Origin: Thiotrichales bacterium | GTDB lineage: Bacteria; Pseudomonadota; Gammaproteobacteria; Thiomicrospirales; Thiomicrospiraceae | Length of the DNA: 64,000 bases | Assembly: GCA_016938655.1 (NCBI GenBank) | Contig: JAFGUG010000043.1 | Location: forward strand, 62,001-126,000 | Reading direction: 5' to 3' | Part shown: piece after piece, positions 52,913-61,120 of the stretch | How the letters are laid out: every line of letters starts with the position of its first letter | Numbering within the stretch: position 1 is the stretch's first letter | The notes under the pieces: model-generated | Databases searched by the model: none | The model's input: only the letters and a program-made list of their open reading frames with translations | What the model was told of the DNA's origin: nothing | Position numbers and translations under genes: made by a program

Positions 52913-53938
52913 ATGTTAAACGACCGTTCACAATTATTGTTTAAAAACTTAATGGGATTATACCTAAATGAGGGTAAGCCGGTAGGGTCAACTACACTGG
53001 CAAAACTTCCCGAAATTGGATTAAGTTCTGCAACGGTTCGTAATGTCTTAGCCGACCTTGAGAGATTAGGCTTGATTCACTCACCCCATACCTCTGCTGG
53101 GCGTGTGCCAACCGATAACGGATACCGTCTTTTTGTGGACTCGTTGATCACTTATCAACCCATTTCTGAGCAAAATATTCACTCTATTCAAAAACAACTT
53201 CTTCCAACGTTGAATCAAGACGATCTATTGGCCAGTGCTTCTAAGGTGTTATCAGGGATTACCGGCATGACCAGTATGGTGTTAATGCCGAATAAAGAGC
53301 AAGAGGTGTTAAAGCACTTTGAATTTATTCCCTTAGGGGGTAACCGGGTATTGGTGGTGTTAGTGTTTAACGACCAAGACGTACAAAATCGAATTATTGA
53401 GCTGGAAGAAGCCATTTCCGCTGCCGAGTTGCGTCAAATCTCAGACTACCTTAATGAGCAGTTTGTAGGCAAAAGTTTAGCGCAAGCCAAAGCCAGTTTA
53501 GTGCGTCGCATGGATACTCTGCGCCAAGGTATGAATCAGTTTATGATGTCGGTGGTGCAGGCTACCGATTCGGTATTAAGTGAACAGTTAGAGCAAAAAC
53601 TGCCGTATTTGGTCTCGGGTCAAAATAACCTGTTTAACTACCAAGAGTTGGCTGGTTCGGATAAATTGCGTGCCTTGTTTCAGTCGTTTGAACAGCACTC
53701 GGATGTTTTAGGCTTATTGGATAAAAGCATGCAAGCCAGTGGCGTGCAAATTTTTATTGGTCAGGAGTGTGGAAACGAAATTTATCAAGGTTGCAGTGTG
53801 GTCACTACTCCGTATGAGGTGGACGGCGAAGTGTTAGGTGTACTGGGTGTGGTTGGACCGAGTCGTATGCAATATGACAAGGTCATTCCTAAAGTGGATA
53901 TGACCGCCAAAATTTTAAGTTCACTGCTCAGAAAATAA
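52913..53938 (+). CDS. hrcA: Heat-inducible transcription repressor HrcA
   Basis: 341 residues. It has an N-terminal winged helix (PVGSTTLAKLPEIGLSSATVRNVLADLERLGLIHSPHTSAGRVPTDNGYR) and a GAF-like C-terminal part (IFIGQECGN, VLGVVGPSRMQYDKVIP). It represses groE/dnaK-type genes through CIRCE. It controls itself through the CIRCE at its start. The chaperone genes lie 4 kb downstream, separated by the two-component system. Confidence 0.95.
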   Translation: MLNDRSQLLFKNLMGLYLNEGKPVGSTTLAKLPEIGLSSATVRNVLADLERLGLIHSPHTSAGRVPTDNGYRLFVDSLITYQPISEQNIHSIQKQLLPTLNQDDLLASASKVLSGITGMTSMVLMPNKEQEVLKHFEFIPLGGNRVLVVLVFNDQDVQNRIIELEEAISAAELRQISDYLNEQFVGKSLAQAKASLVRRMDTLRQGMNQFMMSVVQATDSVLSEQLEQKLPYLVSGQNNLFNYQELAGSDKLRALFQSFEQHSDVLGLLDKSMQASGVQIFIGQECGNEIYQGCSVVTTPYEVDGEVLGVLGVVGPSRMQYDKVIPKVDMTAKILSSLLRK

Positions 53939-54087
53939 CCAAAGTTTTAAATTCACCTTAACTGCTTAATTAGCGCAATGTTCTATTTGCGTTTTCAATC
54001 ATTTCACCCAATCTTACAACTGTTTACATTTTTCTGAGTGTTTATTGCGTCTTTAAATAGCCTAAGTTTTTCATTTGAAATGCCTGT

Positions 54088-54103
54088 TTGCATATTGTTT
54101 GCA
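54088..54103 (+). promoter_or_regulatory. Candidate response-regulator operator upstream of the sensor kinase gene
   Basis: TTGCATATTGTTTGCA: two TTGCA units 11 bases apart. It matches 14 of 16 bases with the site upstream of the Spy-like gene (56408-56423). Confidence 0.6.
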
Positions 54104-54166
54104 AATTTGTCTGTTTTTATTCGGGTAAAGTGAGGCTATATCGCGTGCCATTGCACAGGAGGAGTT

Positions 54167-55594
54167 ATGGGAATTCGGGTAAAGTTAGTCGCCTTTTTGC
54201 TATTGTTTGGTTTTGTGATTTTGGGCACGTTAATTTGGAGCAATCAATTTGTGTTGCACAAGACCATCTTGCACTACGTTGACCAACGAGATCAGCAGCG
54301 TTTGGAAAGAGTTAAAAATAACTTTGAGGTTTACCTTCAGTATGAACCCATTGCGCAAGCCAGTGATGTTTCTGAGGAAATGTGGTTAAGACTTTTACGT
54401 TTCTCTCATCGTGTTGACTTGGTTCAAGTTCCCACGATGATTCCGTTAGTCATCAAGCGCGATTTGCGTCGTCGTCCACCCCCACTAGATGAATTTGAGG
54501 TACGGGTCAGCTTGATGGCTAGTAGTGGCCAACTGTTGTATGGGCCGCCGCTTGAAAAGCACGCGTTGCGTCTGCCCATACTTGAGAATGGCGTCGAGGT
54601 TGCGCAGATCGGTTATCAACCATTAAAAGAGTTGACCGATCGGGCGGACATTGAGTTTAGCCAATCCCAATTTAAAATGCTCAGTTTGGGGGCGGTGTTG
54701 ATTACCTTGTTAGCCTTGATTTTACTGTGGCCGCTCGCCAACCATTTTTTAACCCCCATTCGCCAGCTAACCGAAGCGATGCACCGCTTAAGTGGCGGGG
54801 ATTTAAGTAAACGTTTAACCGTCAAACGCCAAGATGAGCTGGGTGAGTTACAACGTGATTTTAACCATTTAGCCACCACGCTTGAGGCCGCGCAACACAG
54901 CCGTAATCAGTGGATTGCCGATATTTCGCACGAACTCAGAACCCCCTTAACGGTTTTGAATGGTTCGATTGAGGCGATGTGTGATGATGTACGCCCTTTG
55001 AATAAGCAGAATTTGCAGGCGTTGCAACAAGAAGTGGCTTTGTTGCAACGGTTAATAGAAGATTTATACCAGCTGAGTTTGAGTGATGTGGGGGCGTTGC
55101 AATATGCGATGCAACCGCTCAATGTTTCAACGCTCATACAGCAGAGTGTGGCGCAGTTCTTACCTAAAGCACAAAGTAAATCGTTGCAATTAATTTGCCA
55201 AACTGAAAGTCAGCAGGCCTGGGTGTTTGGGGATGAAAATCGTTTAAGCCAACTGCTCAATAACTTGTTAAGTAATGCGTTGGAATATACCGATGCGGTT
55301 CAGCAAAACGGCGAACGGGGATTGGTTAAGGTGACGTTGACAAAAAAAATGAATCATTGGCAGTTAGTTGTTGAGGACTCTTCACCTGGGGTTCTGCAAG
55401 CGGAGTTGTCACAATTAAGCGAGCGGTTTTTTAGAACGGATAAATCTCGCAATCGTCGCAGCGGAGGGGCAGGATTAGGCTTGGCGATGGTGCAGCAAAT
55501 TGTTAAGGCACATCAAGGCACCCTTAACTTTGAATCCTCTGAGTTAGGCGGCCTTAAAGTCGTTGTCAGTTTACCGATGGAGAGTCAAGGATGA
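54167..55594 (+). CDS. Two-component sensor histidine kinase (BaeS/CpxA-like)
   Basis: 475 residues. Helix 1 (about 7-28), a periplasmic domain with an RRRPPPLDEF segment, helix 2 (about 168-192), HAMP (about 193-245), HisKA with phospho-His255 in DISHELRTPLTVLNGS, and HATPase with NNLLSNALEYTD and GGAGLGLAMV. A strong AGGAGG site precedes it. It overlaps the regulator gene by 4 bases. The set with a Spy/CpxP-like protein downstream suggests envelope stress sensing. It contains a CAGGCCTG core. Confidence 0.92.
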   Translation: MGIRVKLVAFLLLFGFVILGTLIWSNQFVLHKTILHYVDQRDQQRLERVKNNFEVYLQYEPIAQASDVSEEMWLRLLRFSHRVDLVQVPTMIPLVIKRDLRRRPPPLDEFEVRVSLMASSGQLLYGPPLEKHALRLPILENGVEVAQIGYQPLKELTDRADIEFSQSQFKMLSLGAVLITLLALILLWPLANHFLTPIRQLTEAMHRLSGGDLSKRLTVKRQDELGELQRDFNHLATTLEAAQHSRNQWIADISHELRTPLTVLNGSIEAMCDDVRPLNKQNLQALQQEVALLQRLIEDLYQLSLSDVGALQYAMQPLNVSTLIQQSVAQFLPKAQSKSLQLICQTESQQAWVFGDENRLSQLLNNLLSNALEYTDAVQQNGERGLVKVTLTKKMNHWQLVVEDSSPGVLQAELSQLSERFFRTDKSRNRRSGGAGLGLAMVQQIVKAHQGTLNFESSELGGLKVVVSLPMESQG

Positions 55595-56328
55595 GTATCA
55601 CCACAAAACCGCAGGTAGTGATTGTTGAGGATGAGTTCAAAATTGCACAAATCCTGATTGACTACTTAAACGCAAACGACTACCAACCGATTCATTTTGA
55701 AAATGGCGAAGGGGTCGTTGCCTACGTTAAAAACCACTCTGTGGATTGCGTGTTATTGGATGTGATGTTACCCAATGCCAACCAATTTGGTGATGGCTTG
55801 CAGTTGTGTAAAGCCATTCGGCAATTGAGTCAGGTGCCCATTATGATGTTGACCGCACGGATTGAAGAGATAGACCGTATTTTAGGCCTAGAGTTAGGGG
55901 CGGACGATTATATTTGCAAGCCCTTTAGCCCAAGAGAGGTGATGGCACGGATTAAAGCCTTGTTGCGGCGTAGCCAGATGCAAGCTGATTTACACGTCAA
56001 TTCACAAGATAGAGACCATTTATCTGCACACTCAGACGCTCTATGGCAGTTAGATGAGGGACGGTTTCAATTACATTACCAAGCGCAACATCTGGATTTA
56101 ACTTCGGTTGAATTTGAGATTATGCGCACATTGTCTTCCTCACCGGGTCATATATTTTCGCGTTCGCAACTAATAGAGAAAATCTACTCCGACCATCGTA
56201 TTGTCTCCGATAGAACGGTGGATAGTCACATTAAAAAGTTGCGTCAAAAACTCAACGGTGCTTTTGGTGAGCAAGAGTGGATTCACTCAGTTTATGGTGT
56301 TGGTTATAAGTTTGTTATGGGTTTGTAA
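55591..56328 (+). CDS. OmpR-family response regulator (BaeR/CpxR-like)
   Basis: 245 residues: receiver domain with phospho-Asp57 in LLDVMLP, MLTARIEEIDRI and KPFSPREV, then a C-terminal winged helix (RSQLIEKIYSDHRIVSDRTVDSHIKKLRQKL, GVGYKF). It is translated with the kinase (ATGA overlap). It probably binds the TTGCA direct repeats upstream of its own operon and of the Spy-like gene. Confidence 0.93.
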   Translation: MSITTKPQVVIVEDEFKIAQILIDYLNANDYQPIHFENGEGVVAYVKNHSVDCVLLDVMLPNANQFGDGLQLCKAIRQLSQVPIMMLTARIEEIDRILGLELGADDYICKPFSPREVMARIKALLRRSQMQADLHVNSQDRDHLSAHSDALWQLDEGRFQLHYQAQHLDLTSVEFEIMRTLSSSPGHIFSRSQLIEKIYSDHRIVSDRTVDSHIKKLRQKLNGAFGEQEWIHSVYGVGYKFVMGL

Positions 56329-56386
56329 TGGCTTTTAAATCGGTTTGTAAGTTTTATTTGTCTGTGTTGTGTTCAATTAGTTAAGC

Positions 56387-56434
56387 TTGCACAAAGGTTC
56401 GCATTGCTTGCATAAAGTTTGCACTTTTGTTTGC
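56387..56434 (+). promoter_or_regulatory. TTGCA repeat array upstream of the Spy-like gene
   Basis: TTGCA-like units at 56387, 56399 (TCGCA), 56408, 56419 and 56430 (TTGCC), with 9-12 base steps (11 in the last two). Direct repeats about one helical turn apart are how OmpR/PhoB-family dimers bind. The 56408-56423 core is nearly the same as 54088-54103. Confidence 0.65.
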
Positions 56435-56487
56435 CATACTAATCCCAAGCAGAAAGCCTTCTGCGATTAATTTTCTTGGAGAAGACA

Positions 56488-56931
56488 ATGAACAAAATGA
56501 CAAAAGTAATGGGATTGGTCGCATTAGCCGGTGCATTGAATGTGGCATCAATGAGTGCGTTTGCTGGTAATCATAATGAGTGTAAGTCTGTTATGCATAA
56601 GCAGGGCTCTCATTCGCAGTGCGAGCATCGTGATAATCGTGACCAGCATTGTTCAAAAAAAGGCAGCTGGTATAAAGCCAGTCCAGAAAAGAAACAAGCG
56701 ATGATGCAACTAAAAATAGAGAACCGTTTAGAGCAGATGACTCGAAAAATGGATCTATCGCCTGAACAACAAATTCAAGTGCGTAAAATCATGCAAGAAA
56801 GTCATCTTAAAACACGAGAAATTCGCGAACAGATGCGAGCACAAATTGATCAGGTTTTAACGCCAGAACAACGTCAACATAAAGAGCGTCGAGGTGAAAA
56901 AAATGGAACACCTCATCAAAAAGTTTCTTAA
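56488..56931 (+). CDS. Spy/CpxP-like periplasmic protein
   Basis: 147 residues from the ATG at 56488 (TTGGAGAAG site). A signal peptide is present (GLVALAGALNVASMSAFAG, cleavage near 30), then a His/Cys-rich segment (HNECKSVMHKQGSHSQCEHRDNRDQHCSKK) that could bind metal. Helical parts follow with the LTxxQ-type repeats LSPEQQIQV and LTPEQRQHKERR. CpxP/Spy proteins act as periplasmic chaperones and inhibitors of the sensor kinase (family knowledge). It sits just behind the two-component operon and has its own operator array. Confidence 0.88.
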   Translation: MNKMTKVMGLVALAGALNVASMSAFAGNHNECKSVMHKQGSHSQCEHRDNRDQHCSKKGSWYKASPEKKQAMMQLKIENRLEQMTRKMDLSPEQQIQVRKIMQESHLKTREIREQMRAQIDQVLTPEQRQHKERRGEKNGTPHQKVS

Positions 56932-56972
56932 CGTTCACTGTGCGAATGTTCCGTGTCCAAAAAGCCAATGTT

Positions 56973-57017
56973 AAAAACCAAAAAACCGCCGAGTAAAATG
57001 GCGGTTTTTTGGTTTTG
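56973..57017. terminator. Bidirectional terminator after the Spy-like gene
   Basis: AAAACCAAAAAACCGCC and GGCGGTTTTTTGGTTTT form a 17-bp stem with a 9-base loop, serving the + gene and the convergent - gene. Confidence 0.9.
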
Positions 57018-57031
57018 AGAGCGAGTCTCTG

Positions 57032-57907
57032 TTAATTCGACATAAAACTGTTCATGGTTTTACGTAAACTGGCCGCTAACTCGGTGTGTTTTAAATCAAG
57101 CAGTTTCAAGGTACCAATCGCCAGTTCTTTTACTGCCCCACCTTTGGCATTTTTATCGACCTTTAATAGGTCAAATAACTGTGCCATGCCTTCTTGGTAT
57201 TTTTGTTCGGCCATTAAGCAGATGGCCAAATAAAATTTGGTATCAACATCATCTGGCATCTCAATGAGTTTTTCTGTTAACGCTTTGGTGCCTTCAGTAT
57301 CCAGTGCTAATTTCTTGAAGGTGATTTGACCAATTAAGTAGCGAGGGGTCTCTTCTTCTTTAATTTTATCGGGTAATTTGGTAAACAAGCTGGCCGCTTG
57401 TTCTAGCATGTTAACGTCTAAAAACACCTGGCACATATCCAAGGCAATCTTAATGTTTTTTGGGTTAAGCTGAATGGCTTGTGTGAAAAGTGTAATCGCT
57501 TCTGGCGTATCACCGCTTTGATGTTTTTCCAATGCTAATAAACGCAAATCTTCAGAGGGGTCAAAAATACCAAACTGTCTTAATACCTCTGCCAAATATT
57601 CAAAGGTCATCAATCCCACTTCTTGGAGAGCCATCTCCCCATCTTTGTAGACTCTGAGGGTCGGTATGTTCTCAATTTCAAAGCGGCTTGCGGCTTCTTG
57701 ATACATATCAATGTCCAAACGTGCCAGAATAAATTGTCCTGCAAACTGTTTGGCATATTCAATTAACGTACTTTCAAGTGACACGCACGCACTGACGGTT
57801 GGGCTCATAAAAAGAACAAACACCGGTAATTTGTGTGAGTTGGTTAAGACAATCTTGTCAAAGTTCTCGTCTGAGATTTCAAAGTTGTAAATTTCTGGCT
57901 TAGCCAT
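57032..57907 (-). CDS. cnoX: CnoX/YbbN-like thioredoxin-TPR co-chaperone
   Basis: 291 residues. An N-terminal thioredoxin fold (about 1-110, PVFVLFMSPTVSACVSLE and ENIPTLRVYKDGEM) lacks the CxxC; only the second Cys position is kept (VSAC), as in the non-reducing CnoX/YbbN group. The C-terminal part is TPR-like helices (about 115-290). E. coli CnoX protects proteins during oxidative stress and passes them to GroEL/DnaK. Its place next to grpE-dnaK-dnaJ fits. Confidence 0.85.
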   Translation of the reverse strand: MAKPEIYNFEISDENFDKIVLTNSHKLPVFVLFMSPTVSACVSLESTLIEYAKQFAGQFILARLDIDMYQEAASRFEIENIPTLRVYKDGEMALQEVGLMTFEYLAEVLRQFGIFDPSEDLRLLALEKHQSGDTPEAITLFTQAIQLNPKNIKIALDMCQVFLDVNMLEQAASLFTKLPDKIKEEETPRYLIGQITFKKLALDTEGTKALTEKLIEMPDDVDTKFYLAICLMAEQKYQEGMAQLFDLLKVDKNAKGGAVKELAIGTLKLLDLKHTELAASLRKTMNSFMSN

Positions 57908-58136
57908 ACTTAATTCCTAGTCGCTTTGGTTTGTGCTTTGTTGAGTCGCATCGGTTGGTAATGCGTTGCTATTTTGGGGTCCAACAAAATGAATGCGTGG
58001 CATTATAGCAGTCTTTAGTAAATTGAATAAAATCAACTGACTTTAAAGTCAACTTCTATGAACCAAGTTGTATTTTTGTCGTTTTATGGCTGTTAAAAGC
58101 CTTTGAAAAAAATCTTTGAAAAAAAACCGTTCTTGC

Positions 58137-58166
58137 CTTGAATTAGTGAAATGCGCACCCTATAAA
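58137..58166 (+). promoter_or_regulatory. Sigma-32-type heat-shock promoter of grpE
   Basis: CTTGAA, 15 bases, CCCTATAAA. It is close to the RpoH consensus CTTGAAA-N13-17-CCCATNTA and 33 bases before the grpE ATG. Confidence 0.65.
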
Positions 58167-58198
58167 CCCCTCGACTGGAAATTTTACTGGAGAAAAAC

Positions 58199-58774
58199 AT
58201 GTCTGAAAAAGAGCAAAAAGTGAGCGATGAGCTGAACGTTGAAAACCAAACGGCTGAAGAGGCTATTCAGCAAGCAGACGACGCTTTGGATGAGGCACAG
58301 CAAGCCGTAGAAGAGGATATTGCAGCATTATTAGCAGAAGCGCGTGCAGAAGCCGACAAGCATAAAGATATGGCATTACGCGTTCAAGCCGATATGGAGA
58401 ACCTTCGTCGTCGCACGCGTATTGATGTTGAGAGCGCTCACAAATATGCACTTGAAAAATTTGTAAACGAATTGATTCCTGTTCTAGATTCTATGGAGAT
58501 GGGAATCGATGCGGCGTCTAAAGAAGACGTGTCTGCAGAGAGTATTAAAGAAGGTTTAGATATGACCTTTAAACAGTTTTTAGATGTCATGCAGAAGTTT
58601 GATGTGGCACGTGTTGACCCTAAGGGCGAAAAGTTTGACCCTCAGTTACACGAAGCGATGACGATGGTGCCTTCGCCGGATCATGAATCAAATACGGTTA
58701 TGGAAGTGTTCCAGAAAGGCTACACCCTCAATGAACGTTTAGTGCGTGCAGCACGCGTCATCGTTGCACAATAA
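58199..58774 (+). CDS. grpE: Nucleotide exchange factor GrpE
   Basis: 191 residues. It has a long N-terminal acidic coiled coil (about 15-75), DMENLRRRTRIDVESAHKYALEKF and the beta-domain MTFKQFLDVMQKFDVARVDPKGEKFDPQLHEAM followed by VMEVFQKGYTLNERLVRAARV. It releases ADP from DnaK. A TGGAGA site and a heat-shock promoter precede it. Confidence 0.96.
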   Translation: MSEKEQKVSDELNVENQTAEEAIQQADDALDEAQQAVEEDIAALLAEARAEADKHKDMALRVQADMENLRRRTRIDVESAHKYALEKFVNELIPVLDSMEMGIDAASKEDVSAESIKEGLDMTFKQFLDVMQKFDVARVDPKGEKFDPQLHEAMTMVPSPDHESNTVMEVFQKGYTLNERLVRAARVIVAQ

Positions 58775-58798
58775 AAATTAAAAAAATGGGGTTTAGCA

Positions 58799-58827
58799 CT
58801 TGAAAACAAAATCGCTGACCCTATAAA
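58799..58827 (+). promoter_or_regulatory. Sigma-32-type heat-shock promoter of dnaK
   Basis: CTTGAA, 14 bases, CCCTATAAA, the same -10 as before grpE, about 53 bases before the dnaK ATG. A TTAGCACTT (half CIRCE) overlaps the -35, but a matching right arm is poor. Confidence 0.65.
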
Positions 58828-58879
58828 TCGAACAACAGTAAATAAGTATTAAAAAATTTAAGTTTTGGAGATGTCAAAC

Positions 58880-60796
58880 ATGGCAAAGATTATCGGTATT
58901 GATTTAGGTACAACAAACTCGTGTGTTGCAGTAATGGAAGGCAAAGACATTAAAGTTATTCCAAACGCTGAGGGTGCACGTACAACCCCATCTATTGTTG
59001 CTTACACAGCAGACGGTGAGATTTTGGTGGGTGATTCAGCAAAACGTCAAGCGGTGACGAATCCTGAAAACACACTGTTTGCTATTAAGCGTTTAATCGG
59101 TCGTCGTGCGGATGATGCGGTTGTTGCAAAAGACAAAGACATGGTTTCTTACAAGATCATTGCGGCTGATAACGGAGATGCTTGGGTAGAAGCAGGTGGT
59201 AAAAAACTTTCTCCACAAGAAGTGTCTGCGCGTACATTAATGAAAATGAAAAAAACAGCCGAAGACTATTTAGGTTACGAAGTTACCGAAGCGGTGGTAA
59301 CCGTTCCGGCTTACTTTAACGATGCACAGCGTCAGGCAACCAAAGATGCCGGTAAAATCGCTGGTTTAGAAGTTAAACGTATTATCAATGAGCCAACGGC
59401 CGCGGCATTGGCTTACGGTATGGATAAAGCAACCGGCGACAGCAAGATCGCAGTGTACGACTTAGGTGGGGGGACATTTGATATCTCAATCATCGAGGTG
59501 GCTGACTTAGATGGCGAGAAGCAAGTTGAAGTATTGTCTACTAACGGTGACACGTTCTTAGGTGGTGAAGATTTTGATAACGTCATCGTTGATTACATCG
59601 CTTCTGAATTTAAGAAAGATCAAAATGTTGATATTAAGTTAGATAAGTTAGCGTTACAACGTGTACGTGAAGCGGCTGAAAAAGCTAAAGTTGAATTGTC
59701 TTCTCGTGAACAGACAGACATCAACCTACCTTACGTTACAGCTGATGCAACTGGGCCTAAGCACTTAAACATGAAAATTACCCGTGCTAAGTTTGAGTCA
59801 CTGATTGAAGCATTAGTTAAGCGTTCTATTGAGCCATGTAAAGTCGCTCTTAAAGATGCAGGCCTGTCAGCTTCTGAAATTGACGATGTTATCTTAGTGG
59901 GTGGTTCAACACGTGTACCAATGGTTCAAGCGGCCGTTAAAGAGTTCTTCGGTAAAGAGCCACGTAAAGATGTGAACCCTGATGAAGCGGTCGCAATGGG
60001 TGCGGCGATTCAAGGTGGGGTTCTTTCTGGTGACGTTAACGACGTCCTGCTTTTAGACGTGACACCTCTATCTCTTGGTATTGAGACTATGGGTGGCGTG
60101 ATGACTAAGTTAATCGAGAAAAACACCACGATTCCAACGCGTAAGTCGCAAGTATTCTCAACCGCAGAAGACAACCAAGCTGCGGTAACGATTCATGTCC
60201 TTCAAGGTGAGCGCGAAATCGCTTCAGGGAACAAGTCTTTAGGTCAATTCAACCTAGACGAGATTCCTGCGGCACCACGTGGTACACCACAAATTGAAGT
60301 GACCTTTGATATCGATGCCAACGGTATTCTAAATGTTTCGGCTAAAGATAAAAACTCTGGTAAAGAGCAACATATCACAATTCAAGCCTCTTCAGGTCTG
60401 TCTGAAGAAGAGATTGAGAAAATGGTGAAAGATGCCGAAGCGCATGCTGAAGAAGATGCCAAAATGAAAGAGTTGGTTGAAGCACGTAACCAAGCGGATG
60501 CGATGGTTCATGCCACTCAGAAAATGGTAAAAGATGCGGGTGACTCGGTTGATGCAGCTGAGAAAGAAGCGGTTGAAGCGGCAATTAAAGCGGTGGAAGA
60601 AGCCATTAAAGGGTCTGATAAAGCGGCGATTGAAGCGTCTGTGACTAAGCTAGCGGAAGCAAGTCAGTCAATTGCTCAGAAAGCGCAAGCGCAACAGCAA
60701 GCTGGTGGTGCGGAAGCTGAGAAGCAAGGTTCTGCAAAAGATGCGGATGACGACATCGTTGACGCAGAGTTTGAAGAGGTAAACGATAAAAAATAA
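58880..60796 (+). CDS. dnaK: Molecular chaperone DnaK (Hsp70)
   Basis: 638 residues from [18 protein letters not shown] at 58880; the ATG at 58871 would add three residues and is not canonical. ATPase signatures are [23 protein letters not shown] and [11 protein letters not shown]. The substrate-binding domain follows, and the C-terminus is Ala/Gln-rich ending [16 protein letters not shown], typical of gammaproteobacteria. It has its own heat-shock promoter in addition to read-through from grpE. A CAGGCCTG core lies at 59859. Confidence 0.98.
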   Translation: MAKIIGIDLGTTNSCVAVMEGKDIKVIPNAEGARTTPSIVAYTADGEILVGDSAKRQAVTNPENTLFAIKRLIGRRADDAVVAKDKDMVSYKIIAADNGDAWVEAGGKKLSPQEVSARTLMKMKKTAEDYLGYEVTEAVVTVPAYFNDAQRQATKDAGKIAGLEVKRIINEPTAAALAYGMDKATGDSKIAVYDLGGGTFDISIIEVADLDGEKQVEVLSTNGDTFLGGEDFDNVIVDYIASEFKKDQNVDIKLDKLALQRVREAAEKAKVELSSREQTDINLPYVTADATGPKHLNMKITRAKFESLIEALVKRSIEPCKVALKDAGLSASEIDDVILVGGSTRVPMVQAAVKEFFGKEPRKDVNPDEAVAMGAAIQGGVLSGDVNDVLLLDVTPLSLGIETMGGVMTKLIEKNTTIPTRKSQVFSTAEDNQAAVTIHVLQGEREIASGNKSLGQFNLDEIPAAPRGTPQIEVTFDIDANGILNVSAKDKNSGKEQHITIQASSGLSEEEIEKMVKDAEAHAEEDAKMKELVEARNQADAMVHATQKMVKDAGDSVDAAEKEAVEAAIKAVEEAIKGSDKAAIEASVTKLAEASQSIAQKAQAQQQAGGAEAEKQGSAKDADDDIVDAEFEEVNDKK

Positions 60797-60805
60797 ATAT
60801 TAACT

Positions 60806-60892
60806 GAGCTAGCAGAGCTGGACTCTGTGTTGGAAAATGATCACGTTCTCATGTACGCTCACATTTTCCGCCTTGATTCAGCAAGCTATCTC
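60806..60892 (+). ncRNA. Candidate structured RNA element between dnaK and dnaJ
   Basis: Three helices nest as a multibranch fold. GAGcTAGC (60806-60813) pairs with GCTAtCTC (60885-60892) with one mismatch. CAGAG-CTGGA-CTCTG forms a hairpin at 60813-60827. GGAAAATG (60832-60839) pairs with CATTTTCC (60862-60869), with extra pairs inside. No known Rfam family was recognised. It may be a processing site or 5' element controlling dnaJ. Confidence 0.4.
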
Positions 60893-61042
60893 GATAAATA
60901 CAATTATTATCGTTTTTAAAATGCACGGATAACTTAGATTTTTAAGGCGTTCGTGCTTTTTTATATACAAAATTCTATAAATTAAATACCAAAATATATT
61001 CACTTAACTAAATTGCATTGTGTAGTTTCTATTTAAAAGTAA

Positions 61043-61052
61043 GCAGGCCTGC
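61043..61052. repeat. Dispersed palindrome GCAGGCCTGC
   Basis: An exact copy in AAAAGTAAGCAGGCCTGCTGGTTTT, 69 bases before dnaJ. Confidence 0.9.
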
Positions 61053-61120
61053 TGGTTTTGCAGATTTTATTATTTTTAAATAGACATTAATCACGCATAA
61101 AACGTAAATACGAGATATTG

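Larger units (their letters stand above)
60797..61120. other. dnaK-dnaJ gap with structured RNA candidate and palindrome
   Basis: 324 bases. After dnaK comes a multi-stem foldable segment (60804-60893, listed separately), then an AT-rich stretch and the AAGCAGGCCTGCTGG palindrome (core 61043-61052), and the weak dnaJ ribosome region. No obvious heat-shock promoter is seen directly before dnaJ. Confidence 0.6.

Noticed and set aside
53941-54282. Small open frame overlapping the start of the sensor kinase (54088-54282)
   Set aside because: It covers the operator and ribosome site of the kinase gene in another frame and has no ribosome site of its own.
58793-58819. CIRCE operator at dnaK
   Set aside because: The left arm TTAGCACTT is good but the right arm matches GAGTGCTAA at only about half the positions and the spacing is off by one.
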